The position numbers were made by a program, and so were the translations under genes. The notes below the pieces were generated by a model. It worked only from the letters and a program-made list of their open reading frames with translations. It did no database searches and was not told where the DNA came from. DNA of 64,000 bases, taken from positions 434,001 through 498,000 of the forward strand of contig CAWILT010000002.1 of assembly GCA_963837025.1 (NCBI GenBank), given 5' to 3'. This DNA comes from JALZUV01 sp963837025. Lineage in GTDB: Bacteria; Pseudomonadota; Alphaproteobacteria; Rickettsiales; JALZUV01. This document shows, piece after piece, positions 1 through 9,460 of the stretch (position 1 is its first letter; each line of letters begins with the position of its first letter).

Positions 1-2510
1 CAGCGCTAACCCTTACCGATAAAGAATATCAAATTATGCGTGACGCCAGCCTCGCTGTTTTGCGCGAAATTGGCGTAGAAACAGGCGGCTCTAACGTTCA
101 ATTTGCCATCAACCCCGATGATGGACGCATGGTGGTGATTGAGATGAACCCGCGCGTATCGCGTTCCTCAGCGTTAGCATCGAAAGCCACCGGCTTCCCC
201 ATTGCCAAGGTGGCGGCCAAACTAGCGGTGGGATATCGTTTAGACGAAATTACCAACGATATTACCCAAGCCACACCGGCATCATTCGAACCCAGTATCG
301 ACTATGTCGTTACAAAAATTCCACGCTTTGCGTTTGAAAAATTTGAAGGTGCAAGCCAAGTGCTTAATACCGCCATGCATTCGGTGGGCGAAGCGATGGC
401 TATTGGCCGCAACTTCCCCGAAAGTTTGCAAAAAGCCTATCGTTCGCTCGAAACCGGTTTGCATGGTTTTGACGAAATTGCTTTAGATACGCAAGATGGC
501 GATGTGGCATTAGATTCGTTGCGCGCTGCCATTTCAAAACCAACGCCGATTCGCTTGCTGCAAGTAGGCCAAGCCATGCGTCTAGGTATGACGATTGATG
601 AAGTTTATCAAATCACCAAAATTGACAAGTGGTTTTTGCGCCAAATCATGCGCATTATTAATGCTGAAAAGCAAGTGCGCGAACATGGGTTGCCCATGAA
701 TGCCACCAAATTAATTGAACTGAAAAAACTCGGTTTTTCCGATGAACAACTCGCCACCTTCGCTGGAAAAATTGCGCCTGAAGTAACTGCCATTCGCCAA
801 AAACTTGGCGTGAATCCCGTTTTCAAACGCATTGATACCTGCGCCGCTGAATTTGAGGCTCTCACCCCTTATATGTATTCTACCTATGAAGGTGATGGTG
901 TAACGCCAGCTGAAAATGAGGCTGATGTAAGCGATCGTAATAAAGTCATCATCCTAGGCGGTGGCCCTAACCGTATTGGCCAAGGCATTGAATTTGATTA
1001 TTGCTGTGTGCATGCATGTTATGCACTGCGCGAAGCCGGTTTAGAAACCATCATGATTAACTGTAATCCTGAAACGGTTTCAACGGATTATGATACGTCT
1101 GACCGCTTGTATTTTGAGCCTTTAAGCGAAGAAGATGTGATTGCTGTTATTCGCTGTGAACAGGAAAAAGGCTATTTACGCGGAGTTATCGTGCAATTTG
1201 GTGGGCAAACGCCACTAAAATTGGCAGGCGCATTAGAGCGTGAAGGTATTCCCATTATCGGCACCTCGCCCGATTCGATTGATTTAGCCGAAGATAGAGA
1301 GCGCTTTCAAAAACTGCTTTATTCGTTAGGGCTTCGCCAGCCGCCCAACCAAATTTGCCATAATCATAGTGATGCGTTGGAACAGGCAGCGATGTTGGGT
1401 TATCCATTGGTTGTGCGCCCATCTTATGTTTTGGGTGGCCGTGCCATGCAAATTATTCACACACCCGAAGCGCTGAAAAAATATATCGGCACCATTGCTA
1501 ATATGTTTGGTGAAGGCCCCATTTTGCTTGATAGCTATTTAAGCAATGCGATTGAAGTGGATGTGGATGCGTTGTGCGACGGTAAAAGTGTTTATGTTAC
1601 GGGCATTTTAGAGCATATTGAAGAAGCAGGCATTCACTCCGGCGACTCCACCTGTGCACTGCCGCCACATACACTCTCTGATGATATTCAAGCCGAAATC
1701 CGTAGCCAAACGGTGGCATTGGCCAAAGCGTTAAACGTGATTGGCTTAATGAATGTGCAATTTGCCATTCAAGATGGCGACATTTTTATTTTAGAAGTAA
1801 ATCCGCGTGCCAGCCGCACGGTTCCGTTCATTGCCAAAGCGACAGGCATTCCGATTGCCAAAATCGCCGCGCGTTTAATGGTGGGTGAACGCTTGAGTGA
1901 TTTTGGATTAGAAAATAGCTTAGCCGATGCGAAAAAGATTAAACATTCAGCCGTAAAAGAAGCGGTATTCCCCTTCGCACGCTTCCCTGGTGTTGATGTT
2001 ATTTTGGGCCCCGAAATGCGTTCAACCGGCGAATCGATGGGGCTAGATATGGCTTTTCCACAAGCCCGTGCTAAAGCACATTTAGCCGCTAATCTGCCGC
2101 TACCATTAGAAGGTACGGTATTTGTTTCCGTCAAAGAATCGGATAAGCAAGCAATTGCACCGGCCATTGAAAAATTGATGATGCTTGGCTTTAATGTGGT
2201 TGCTACTGCTGGCACGGCAAAATTCTTGCAAGAATATGGCTTAAGCCAAGTCAAGCAAGTGAACAAGGTGCTACAAGGCCGCCCTCATATTGTGGATATG
2301 ATGATTGATGATGGTATAAACTTAGTGCTCAATACCACCGAAGGCGCGCAATCAATAAAAGATAGTTTCAGCATTCGCCGCACAGCACTCATGCGTAAAA
2401 TTCCTTATAGTACTACGGTTTCAGGATCGTTCGCGTTAGTCGAGGCGATTGAGGCAGCGCAGGCAAAAGGCGGATTAAAGGTTAAATCACTGCAATCTTA
2501 TTTTGCTTAA
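1..2510 (+). CDS. carB: Carbamoyl-phosphate synthase large subunit, 5'-truncated by window edge
   Basis: Makes carbamoyl phosphate from bicarbonate, ATP and glutamine-derived ammonia for arginine and pyrimidine synthesis, with CarA. The frame is open to the window edge (codons start at base 3), so the ATG at 36 is internal; about 240 N-terminal residues of the usual ~1070 are missing. Visible in order: end of the first ATP-grasp (IEMNPRVSRSSALASKATG), the oligomerisation region, the second synthetase half starting at NKVIILGGGPNRIGQG, its own metal-binding end (LEVNPRASRTVPFIAKATG), and the C-terminal MGS-like allosteric domain (SVKESDKQAI...ATAGTAKFL). Its stop shares the bases TTAA with the stop of the convergent small gene. 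No terminator is seen between them. Confidence 0.97.
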   Translation, partial: ALTLTDKEYQIMRDASLAVLREIGVETGGSNVQFAINPDDGRMVVIEMNPRVSRSSALASKATGFPIAKVAAKLAVGYRLDEITNDITQATPASFEPSIDYVVTKIPRFAFEKFEGASQVLNTAMHSVGEAMAIGRNFPESLQKAYRSLETGLHGFDEIALDTQDGDVALDSLRAAISKPTPIRLLQVGQAMRLGMTIDEVYQITKIDKWFLRQIMRIINAEKQVREHGLPMNATKLIELKKLGFSDEQLATFAGKIAPEVTAIRQKLGVNPVFKRIDTCAAEFEALTPYMYSTYEGDGVTPAENEADVSDRNKVIILGGGPNRIGQGIEFDYCCVHACYALREAGLETIMINCNPETVSTDYDTSDRLYFEPLSEEDVIAVIRCEQEKGYLRGVIVQFGGQTPLKLAGALEREGIPIIGTSPDSIDLAEDRERFQKLLYSLGLRQPPNQICHNHSDALEQAAMLGYPLVVRPSYVLGGRAMQIIHTPEALKKYIGTIANMFGEGPILLDSYLSNAIEVDVDALCDGKSVYVTGILEHIEEAGIHSGDSTCALPPHTLSDDIQAEIRSQTVALAKALNVIGLMNVQFAIQDGDIFILEVNPRASRTVPFIAKATGIPIAKIAARLMVGERLSDFGLENSLADAKKIKHSAVKEAVFPFARFPGVDVILGPEMRSTGESMGLDMAFPQARAKAHLAANLPLPLEGTVFVSVKESDKQAIAPAIEKLMMLGFNVVATAGTAKFLQEYGLSQVKQVNKVLQGRPHIVDMMIDDGINLVLNTTEGAQSIKDSFSIRRTALMRKIPYSTTVSGSFALVEAIEAAQAKGGLKVKSLQSYFA

Positions 2511-2722
2511 TAAGCCATCTGGCGCTGGTGTAATACACGGTTTTGAAATTCATTTTTGGTAATGGCTTTGCCTTTTCGCATGACAACATAGGCTTCACAT
2601 GGACGAAACCCGTCACCGGTAAAATATCCTTCAGCCCGCACACAATCTGCTGTTTTCGCATCAAACGTGAGGCGATATAGCGTATCATCATAAGTATAAA
2701 ATTCATAAAAAATATTGCTCAT
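2507..2722 (-). CDS. Small hypothetical protein, 71 aa
   Basis: Not recognised. A short soluble protein with alternating aromatic and polar residues (FYEFYTYDDTLYRLTF) suggesting a few beta strands, and a basic C-terminal half. It begins 6 nt after the stop of the 646-aa gene upstream on the same strand, so the two probably form one transcript. Its stop codon overlaps that of carB. A second open frame at 2482-2706 on the same strand overlaps it but looks less protein-like. Start ATG at 2722 has no clear Shine-Dalgarno. Confidence 0.6.
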   Translation of the reverse strand: MSNIFYEFYTYDDTLYRLTFDAKTADCVRAEGYFTGDGFRPCEAYVVMRKGKAITKNEFQNRVLHQRQMAY

Positions 2723-2728
2723 AAACCG

Positions 2729-4669
2729 CTACTTTTGCCTGCTTTTTTTTGCGTGTGCTAAGGCATCGGCAGCGCGCTGGCGATAATCATTTTCTAACGT
2801 TTCAACCATCGTTAGATCATCAGCAGTAAATTGCCCAATGCCTTTTTCATCCAATAATTTAGGGCCGTGTTCTGCAAATAAATTTTTCAAACTTTTATAT
2901 TCATTATTTAGTTGTGATTTACGAATTAGATTATCGCATGAATCAATTTTAGTTTTTTTCTCATCAAGCATTTCATTAAATTTATAATAAAATAATGCGG
3001 CCATTGAAGGCGATGCATTATCGCGCACCGACTCAAATCGAATGGTGGTTTCTGCATCTACAATTTTATCATGTGCGACGCGCATAAAATCAGGGTGCGC
3101 GACAATTTTACGCGAGAAACTTTTAATATTTTCAAGCTGTATCATTGCTTCATCGCTATATTTTTCGGGCGTTGAAAGCAACACATCAATGGTTCTATCT
3201 ACGCGTTGCGAAAAAGCCTCGCGAGCCTTAACATCCTCAATTAAACTAGGATTTAGCTCGCCTCGTTCCCCCTTATAAAGCTCGCGCGCTAACTCGTAAA
3301 GCGGGTGGCAAAGTGGCTCTGCTTTAGAAACCGAAAGTGGATCTGATTTTGTTTCGCCAAATAATCCTATTCCCGGCTCATCCACACGCTTAGCGCTTGA
3401 TATCCAGTTTAATGTGCCAGTGCCAACCATGCGCAACCCTTTATCGCCGGTTTTATCTCGCGTAATTAATGTATTTTCCCACCCTAGTTTAGGTTCAATC
3501 TCGGCTTTAACGCGATTATAAAAATACAAGGATGCCGCGTTTGAAAATACGGGATTAATACGACTCAAATCACGCATTTTATTCCAGTTTGCGTCTTTCT
3601 CATCAAATAATTTATCAATCGTGCGCTTCCACGATTTAATGCCATTTTCATTGATTTTAACGCCCGGAATATTCTCGCGATAAGCAGGGTTTGGTGCCAC
3701 ATCAATCATTTGCCAAAGCCGGTTGCGCACCTCCCGCGTTTTTAAAATCGCTGGATGATGCTTGCTGGCTAAGTTACGATAATTCTCACTTAAATCATTT
3801 ACTTTTGGGAATGTTACTAAATTTAAATCAGCTAGAATGATATTTATTTGGCTATCTTGTTTTGGTAGTCGGCTCTCAATACCATTACGAAATAATTCAA
3901 TTTCCGATAAGCGGTTCTTTACCAATGATTCTAACGAATCAATCGCCACAATTTGGTCTGCATTATGCAGACCTTCATAATTTTGCGCTAAATCGTTCAC
4001 TTTAATTTGTAAATCCATCAAATTAGATTGGTAATGATTGACGGCCGCAGTTTGTGCCTTACGCGATTCTTGAAATAACTGTAAACTAGCAGGCAATATA
4101 GCCGGATCTTCTAACGGTAGTTTTAAAACCCAGGTTTCAATTTCGCGGCGCAAATCATAACTAGCTTGTGGCGATTTATCGCGCAAGGTGGCTTCAATGA
4201 AAGGCATTAATTCTGTCGCCATGCCTTTAGAAAAACCTTTCACCATATCCGCATCTAACAACACACTAATGGTGTCATTTAATACAGCGACAGCGCTTTC
4301 ATAATGGGTTATCTCTTCATTTTGATCTAACCGCATCAATAAACCTTCAGCAAGTGAAACGGCATTGGCGGTGGCGACGTTCACGCGAATTAACTCCTCT
4401 TGAACAATATTGCCATGATGTAAATAAAACTCTAAACCTTCAAAACTTTCACGCGTTTTACGATCAACAAATTGCGGGTTAAGTTGTAATTCATCTGGCT
4501 GTTGTTGTAGCCAATCCTCTAAGCGCGCATGTAAATGTTTAAACGGCGCGCTATTATCTTTAATCGCAGCAAGCGTTTTGGGCTGCTTTAACTTATGAAA
4601 AAGCCCCAGCTCAGACCAAATCTCGTCATCTGGGCGAAATAACTCTTCACCTATCACATCAAATTCCAT
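2729..4669 (-). CDS. Long helical hypothetical protein, 646 aa
   Basis: Function unknown. Mostly charged, helix-rich sequence without signal peptide or membrane segment; several stretches (about residues 195-290 and 530-620) look able to form coiled coils. The frame could begin at 4735 or 4765, but these would overlap fliQ. I prefer the ATG at 4669 (MEFDVIGEELFRPDDE) because a TATACT -10 box lies 6 nt before it, preceded at exactly 10 bp by a degenerate direct-repeat box (4692-4709) of the type seen in the 46-50 kb array. That arrangement implies a leaderless mRNA. It is divergent from fliQ. No family known to me matches; it may be lineage-specific. Confidence 0.7.
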   Translation of the reverse strand: MEFDVIGEELFRPDDEIWSELGLFHKLKQPKTLAAIKDNSAPFKHLHARLEDWLQQQPDELQLNPQFVDRKTRESFEGLEFYLHHGNIVQEELIRVNVATANAVSLAEGLLMRLDQNEEITHYESAVAVLNDTISVLLDADMVKGFSKGMATELMPFIEATLRDKSPQASYDLRREIETWVLKLPLEDPAILPASLQLFQESRKAQTAAVNHYQSNLMDLQIKVNDLAQNYEGLHNADQIVAIDSLESLVKNRLSEIELFRNGIESRLPKQDSQINIILADLNLVTFPKVNDLSENYRNLASKHHPAILKTREVRNRLWQMIDVAPNPAYRENIPGVKINENGIKSWKRTIDKLFDEKDANWNKMRDLSRINPVFSNAASLYFYNRVKAEIEPKLGWENTLITRDKTGDKGLRMVGTGTLNWISSAKRVDEPGIGLFGETKSDPLSVSKAEPLCHPLYELARELYKGERGELNPSLIEDVKAREAFSQRVDRTIDVLLSTPEKYSDEAMIQLENIKSFSRKIVAHPDFMRVAHDKIVDAETTIRFESVRDNASPSMAALFYYKFNEMLDEKKTKIDSCDNLIRKSQLNNEYKSLKNLFAEHGPKLLDEKGIGQFTADDLTMVETLENDYRQRAADALAHAKKSRQK

Positions 4670-4675
4670 CTGCAC

Positions 4676-4709
4676 AGTATAGGAATAAAATGTTACTGAT
4701 TGATGAAGA
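4676..4709 (-). promoter_or_regulatory. Candidate PHO-box-like promoter of the 646-aa gene
   Basis: Read on the minus strand: TCTTCAT-CAAT-CAGTAAC (4709-4692), then 10 bp, then TATACT (4681-4676), then 6 nt to the ATG. Each half matches CTGTCAT at 4 of 7 positions, but the 11-bp repeat period and the 10-bp gap to the -10 box are identical to the array promoters. Geometry is observed; regulator identity is inference. Confidence 0.35.
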
Positions 4710-4733
4710 TTTAAAAATTGAGTAGCATAAGGC

Positions 4734-5024
4734 ATGACCGAACTCGAAGTAATTGATATAGCCAAAGATGCTTTATGGATATTGCTTATAGCGGGTGCTC
4801 CCGTGATGGCCTTGGCAATGGGAGTTGGCTTACTGATTGCGCTTTTTCAAGCACTCACCCAAATTCAGGAAATGACCCTTACTTTTGTGCCTAAAATTAT
4901 TGCTGTTTTTTTAGGTTTAATGGTTTTCTTGCCATTCATGTTTTCTACATTAGAGGATTTTACCATGCGCATGTTTGAACGTATGACCCAAGTGGGCCAG
5001 TTTGACAGCGATTTAGAGCAATAA
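4734..5024 (+). CDS. fliQ: Flagellar export apparatus protein FliQ
   Basis: Integral membrane component of the flagellar type III export gate. 96 aa, slightly longer than the usual ~89, with two hydrophobic segments (about residues 14-41 and 54-72) around the conserved QIQEMTLTFVPKI loop. It is followed after 4 nt by fliR, the normal order. No other flagellar gene is in the window, so the rest of the apparatus lies elsewhere. A flagellar rather than a virulence (SctS) gate protein is favoured by the pairing with a typical FliR, though the families are related. Confidence 0.93.
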   Translation: MTELEVIDIAKDALWILLIAGAPVMALAMGVGLLIALFQALTQIQEMTLTFVPKIIAVFLGLMVFLPFMFSTLEDFTMRMFERMTQVGQFDSDLEQ

Positions 5025-5028
5025 ACCC

Positions 5029-5793
5029 ATGAGCCTAGAGCAGTTTTTAGTCGGAGAATTATTCGCTTTTCTGCTCATTTTTGTACGTATTGGCTCAGGC
5101 ATTATGGTAATGCCTGGTATTGGTGAAAGCTACGTAACTACGCGTGTACGCTTGGCTTTTGCACTTATAGTATCTCTCGCGCTATTGCCCCTGTTAAAAC
5201 CGATAATGCCACAAATTCCTTCCAGCCCATTCGCTTTGGGGTTACTCATGTTTGGCGAAGTGGGCGTGGGATTATTTTTTGGCCTAATGGCGCGCGTTAT
5301 TGTTTCGGCCATGCATACGGTGGGTATGGTAATGTCGTTTCAATCATCGCTTGCATCAGCAACCATGTTTGATGTGTCGCAGGCCAGCCAAGGTTCTGCT
5401 ATTGGTAACTTTTTAAGTATTACCGCTGTATTGCTTATTTTTGTCACCGATATGCATCATCTAATGTTGCAAGGCTTGGTTGATAGTTACAGCTTATTCA
5501 TTCCCGGTGCAGCATTTCCGATTGGTGATATGGCCAATAACTATACACGGCTTGTATCGGACGTCTTTAACGTATCTATCAAGCTAGCATCCCCCCTTAT
5601 CGCTATGGGGTTAATTCTATATTTAGGCGCTGGTGTTTTGGCGCGCTTAATGCCTAACATGCAGATATTTTTTGTAATTATTCCATTACAAATTCAGGTG
5701 AGTTTTTGGGTCATCATGATCACCATGAGCGGAATGTTCTTATGGTATCTTGATTTTGTAGAAGAGCGCTTAAGTGCTTTTTTGGGTGCTTAA
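5029..5793 (+). CDS. fliR: Flagellar export apparatus protein FliR
   Basis: Membrane subunit of the flagellar export gate that assembles with FliP and FliQ. 254 aa, about the family length, with six predicted membrane segments and conserved features such as FVRIGSGIMVMPGIGE near the N terminus and the LARLMPNMQIFFVIIPLQI motif near residues 203-221. Coupled to fliQ (4 nt gap). No terminator separates it from the convergent aminopeptidase gene that ends 20 nt downstream. Confidence 0.95.
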   Translation: MSLEQFLVGELFAFLLIFVRIGSGIMVMPGIGESYVTTRVRLAFALIVSLALLPLLKPIMPQIPSSPFALGLLMFGEVGVGLFFGLMARVIVSAMHTVGMVMSFQSSLASATMFDVSQASQGSAIGNFLSITAVLLIFVTDMHHLMLQGLVDSYSLFIPGAAFPIGDMANNYTRLVSDVFNVSIKLASPLIAMGLILYLGAGVLARLMPNMQIFFVIIPLQIQVSFWVIMITMSGMFLWYLDFVEERLSAFLGA

Positions 5794-5812
5794 ACAAATA
5801 AACAGCCAAAAA

Positions 5813-7570
5813 CTAGAGTTGTTTGCAGCGTTCCTTTAACCAGCTTCGCACATCAGCCGGTAAGCGCTTATGCAAATTTTCATACACCCACACATGATAA
5901 CGGTTCCACCATTGTATCTCTTCATTGGTCAGCATATCGCGTACCACTAAAGCCCGCTCTAATGGCGCGCAGGTAAGCGTTTCAAACCGCAAAAAATCCG
6001 ATGATTCAACCGGCACAATTTCCACCAAATTTTCAATGCGAATGCCATATTCACCCGTTTTATAATAGCCCGGCTCGTTTGATAATATCATGCCGGCCTG
6101 CAAAGCGGTGCCATTGCTGCGCTTGCTGATGGATTGCGGGCCTTCATGCACCCCCATATAGCAACCAACGCCATGACTTGTGCCATGATCGTAATCCAAG
6201 CCTGCTTTCCATAAGGGTAGCCGCGCCAGCGAATCCAACTGGTTGCCATTCGTGCCTTTCGGGAAATGTGCCATGCTAATTGCAATATGGCCTTGCAACA
6301 CGCGCGTATAATTTTGCTGCATTTCTTCGCTGGGTTTTCCAATTGCCAGCGTGCGGGTCACATCGGTGGTGCCCCCTAAATATTGCCCACCCGAATCCAC
6401 TAAATACAAGCCATTCTCACTAAATTTTAGGCAATCTTCAGCTTTTGCACGGTAATGCACAATCGCCCCATTTTCACTAAAGCCTGAAATGGTTGGAAAA
6501 CTCGCTTCGGTAAATTCAGGCGATTGTGCACGAAAAGCTTCAAGCTTATCCGCCGCAAGCACTTCATCCAATGATTGATTCGTTGTATCTACCCAATGCA
6601 AAAATTGCGTGAGTGCCACACCATCGGTAAAATGCGCTTGGCGAATATGATCAAGCTCGGTCGCGTTCTTAATGGCTTTTGGCAATGTACATGGATCAAT
6701 CTGATCGTAAATTTCAGTGCCGCTAATGCGTAAAGCTTGTTTTAATTTATAGGGTGTCGCTGATGACTGAACCCACATTTGCTTGCCCGAAAAAGTTTCG
6801 CAATCAGCTAACAACTCGCTCTCATCACGTAAGTTAATACCTTTGGCCAATGCTGCCGGAACCTTTTGCTTAGGCGCATATAAAGTCACCTCACCCGACT
6901 GGTGCACAATGGCGCGACACAGTAAAATGGGCGTATGTTCAATATCATGCCCACGAATATTGAGCAGCCAATTAACCGATTCAGGCTGGCACAGCAAAAT
7001 AGCATCGCATTCATACTGCGCTAATTGATGACATAATTGCTGAATTTTATCCGTTCTGGACTGGCCTGCATAAGTTAGTGGATAATCAAATGCTTTGGCG
7101 TTAGTAGGTTCAGGCCGATCATCCCAAACAGTGTAAAATGGATTAGGCTCTGCAGGCACCCACAATAAATTTCGGGCATTTTCTTTCCATTTTCGTAAAG
7201 TCGCTATGGATATTAGCCAAGGATCAAACCCAATCGTTTCACCCGCAGCATTTTGTTTAATCCATTCAAGCGGTGTAATCTGCGAACTATTGTGAATTTC
7301 GTAGAGGTTCGAATCCACTTCCTTTTGCGCTTGCAATGTATAGCGTCCATCGGTGAAAAACGCGCTGCGTTGCGGCTGCGGATGATCCAAAATTACCACT
7401 GTTCCGGCGGATCCGGTAAAGCCAGTCAACCATTCCAACCGTTTTTCATGTTCAGGTGGATACTCACTAAAAAACGCATCCCCGTTGGATAAAATAAACC
7501 CATCTAACCCTTCTTCGCGTAGAGTTTTTCGGATGGCTTCTAAACGTTCGTGATGTATAGTATGGGTCAT
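5813..7570 (-). CDS. Xaa-Pro aminopeptidase (M24B), three-domain aminopeptidase P type
   Basis: Cytosolic metallopeptidase expected to remove N-terminal residues that precede proline. The ~585 aa length fits the long eukaryote-like class: two creatinase-type N-terminal domains, then the pita-bread M24 domain from about residue 300. Metal ligands are visible: the aspartates in VDSGGQYLGGTTDVTRT, the histidine in the GTSHGVGCYMGVHEGP region, and glutamates in LSNEPGYY and GIRIENLVEI. I take the ATG at 7570 (MTHTIHHERLEAIRK); an upstream in-frame start at 7588 exists. The start codon overlaps that of the divergent BMP-family gene, so both promoters must lie inside the neighbour's coding sequence. 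Confidence 0.9.
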   Translation of the reverse strand: MTHTIHHERLEAIRKTLREEGLDGFILSNGDAFFSEYPPEHEKRLEWLTGFTGSAGTVVILDHPQPQRSAFFTDGRYTLQAQKEVDSNLYEIHNSSQITPLEWIKQNAAGETIGFDPWLISIATLRKWKENARNLLWVPAEPNPFYTVWDDRPEPTNAKAFDYPLTYAGQSRTDKIQQLCHQLAQYECDAILLCQPESVNWLLNIRGHDIEHTPILLCRAIVHQSGEVTLYAPKQKVPAALAKGINLRDESELLADCETFSGKQMWVQSSATPYKLKQALRISGTEIYDQIDPCTLPKAIKNATELDHIRQAHFTDGVALTQFLHWVDTTNQSLDEVLAADKLEAFRAQSPEFTEASFPTISGFSENGAIVHYRAKAEDCLKFSENGLYLVDSGGQYLGGTTDVTRTLAIGKPSEEMQQNYTRVLQGHIAISMAHFPKGTNGNQLDSLARLPLWKAGLDYDHGTSHGVGCYMGVHEGPQSISKRSNGTALQAGMILSNEPGYYKTGEYGIRIENLVEIVPVESSDFLRFETLTCAPLERALVVRDMLTNEEIQWWNRYHVWVYENLHKRLPADVRSWLKERCKQL

Positions 7571-8561
7571 GATGCGTATTTTACTCACCTTGCTGTTACT
7601 CTGCTTTACTTATCCTGCTTTCGCGCAGACACAAAGCCCAATTGTGATTATTTACAATAATGGCGACAATAAAACCGATCAGGCATTTATCGAAATGGCG
7701 CGCATTGGGGCTGAACGTGCACAAACCGAACTGGGTGTTGAATATAGCGAACATCGGTTAAAAGAGAATGAAAATCGTACATCCGTGTTCGAACGCTACG
7801 CACGTAACGGAACTAAACTCATCATAGGGCTAGGCTTTCAAAATGTAAGCACGATTAGTAGCTTGGCTGATAAATACCCACAAACAAATTTCACCATTAT
7901 TGATGGTTTTATTCCGCCCATATTTACCAATGTGCAATCTTATATTTTTCGCGATAATGAGGGTGCATTCCTAGTGGGCATGGTGGCTGCTTTACATAGT
8001 AAAACAGGCACAATCGGGTTTATTGGTGGCATGGATGCCCCAGTTATTCGCAACTTTGCTTACGGCTATAAACAAGGCGCAAAATATGTGAATCCTGAAA
8101 TTAAAATTCAACAACATATGATTGGCAAAACCGAAAGTGCGTTTAGTAATCCTGAAGTCGCTGCCAAACTTGCTCAGGAACAAATTAACAATGGTGCCGA
8201 TATTATTTTTGCCGCCGCTGGTGGCAGCTCGCTTGGGGCGCAAAAAACCGCTGCTAACTATCCGCATGTTTATGCGATTGGGGTCGATACCAATCAGAAC
8301 AGTAATTTCCCTGGCACAATACTTACATCGCTGGTCAAACGAGTCGATAAAGCCGTTTACACCGCAATGAAGGAAAATAATCTCAATACGTGGAAATCGG
8401 GCGTGCAATATTTAGGCATCAAGGAAGGCGCATTAGACTATGCCGTTGATGTGCATAATCGTAATCTTATTACAAAAAGCACCGTAGATAGGGTGGAAAA
8501 AACGAAAGACTTTATTATTCGCGGCTTAGTCAATATCGATGTTTATAAAGAGAATAATTAG
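7569..8561 (+). CDS. BMP family (PnrA/Med-like) periplasmic substrate-binding protein
   Basis: Periplasmic binding protein of the Bmp/PnrA family, whose studied members bind nucleosides for ABC uptake. A signal peptide ends at AFA-Q (about residue 20); there is no good lipobox, so it is probably soluble rather than a lipoprotein. Family features: IVIIYNNGDNKTDQAFIEMA, the central RDNEGAFLVGMVAALHSKTG..IGFIGGMDAP, and DIIFAAAGGSS followed by YAIGVDTNQN. No permease or ATPase genes lie next to it, so its transporter must be encoded elsewhere. Either of two adjacent ATGs (7569, 7572) could be the start. Confidence 0.88.
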   Translation: MMRILLTLLLLCFTYPAFAQTQSPIVIIYNNGDNKTDQAFIEMARIGAERAQTELGVEYSEHRLKENENRTSVFERYARNGTKLIIGLGFQNVSTISSLADKYPQTNFTIIDGFIPPIFTNVQSYIFRDNEGAFLVGMVAALHSKTGTIGFIGGMDAPVIRNFAYGYKQGAKYVNPEIKIQQHMIGKTESAFSNPEVAAKLAQEQINNGADIIFAAAGGSSLGAQKTAANYPHVYAIGVDTNQNSNFPGTILTSLVKRVDKAVYTAMKENNLNTWKSGVQYLGIKEGALDYAVDVHNRNLITKSTVDRVEKTKDFIIRGLVNIDVYKENN

Positions 8562-9460
8562 CGAGTGAGCGTTAAAGCACTCCACTCATCGCGGTGGATA
8601 CGGTTGCTGCATTGTAACCCTTGTTCAACATAAGCCGCAATTACCTCATCTTCTTGGCGAATCAACAATCCCGATAGAATCATCGTGCCATTTTGTGCTA
8701 GCTGCCCACACATTTCCGGCGCTAAATCAATTAAAGGCCCTGCTAAAATATTAGCAATAATTAAATCATACGGCGCGTTGGTCAAAATATCGTCATGCTG
8801 CATGCCTTCAGCCACTACAAAAGGCAAACCGGCCATGCCATTCTTTTGCGCATTCTCAATTGAGGTTTCAACGGATGGCTTATCCATATCGCCACCTATC
8901 ACAAATGCATTGGGCCATAAGCATTTAGCGGCAAGTGCCAAAATGCCAGTGCCGCACCCAATGTCGGCAATCGATTTAAATGGCAAATCTTCACGTTGCT
9001 GCATCGCAAGAATGCAACCTGCTGTCGTAGCATGCTCACCCGTGCCAAAAGCACGCCCAGCATCAATCTCTAAGCTTATCGCACTTGGCTTAGGCGGCAG
9101 GTGCGAGCCATGAATATAAAATTTACCGATTTCTAGTGGCGGAAAATCCTTCTGATTTTGCGTTACCCAATCCTGCATTTCCAATGGGCTAATTTCCATT
9201 GAATGAATCCCCTTAATCGCATGGGGTAGGGCAACGGCATCTGTTTTTTGCGGCACGATAATATCCGCTTGCCACCGCGTGCCCTTGTCGCGCTCAAAGG
9301 ATGAAAAACTCAACGCCTCACAAAAATGCGCTTCTAAAAGCTCAAGCGTGGCCTGCTCACACAAAATGCTGATGCAGCTATAATCTTCGTGGCTTGCAAA
9401 TGGATTTTCTTCGTCAAAATCGCCTATAAATTCACCATCTAAGAGATATGTTTCAGCCAT
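8558..9460 (-). CDS. prmA: Ribosomal protein L11 methyltransferase
   Basis: SAM-dependent enzyme that methylates ribosomal protein L11. C-terminal Rossmann methyltransferase domain with motif I DIGCGTGILALAAK, preceded by the PrmA hallmark GRAFGTGEHATT, and ANILAGPLIDLAPE as the catalytic-side motif. The N-terminal substrate-recognition domain (residues 1-120) is less conserved. Length 300 aa is normal. It overlaps the end of ligA by 22 nt and ends overlapping the BMP-family gene by 4 nt. Confidence 0.93.
   Translation of the reverse strand: MAETYLLDGEFIGDFDEENPFASHEDYSCISILCEQATLELLEAHFCEALSFSSFERDKGTRWQADIIVPQKTDAVALPHAIKGIHSMEISPLEMQDWVTQNQKDFPPLEIGKFYIHGSHLPPKPSAISLEIDAGRAFGTGEHATTAGCILAMQQREDLPFKSIADIGCGTGILALAAKCLWPNAFVIGGDMDKPSVETSIENAQKNGMAGLPFVVAEGMQHDDILTNAPYDLIIANILAGPLIDLAPEMCGQLAQNGTMILSGLLIRQEDEVIAAYVEQGLQCSNRIHRDEWSALTLTR

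Noticed and set aside
36..2510. CarB starting at the first ATG in the window
   Set aside because: The upstream codons to base 3 encode family-conserved residues, so the ATG is internal and the gene is cut by the window edge.
2482..2706. 74-aa ORF overlapping the 71-aa gene on the same strand
   Set aside because: Composition is less protein-like and it overlaps carB by 29 bases; the other frame couples neatly to the upstream gene.
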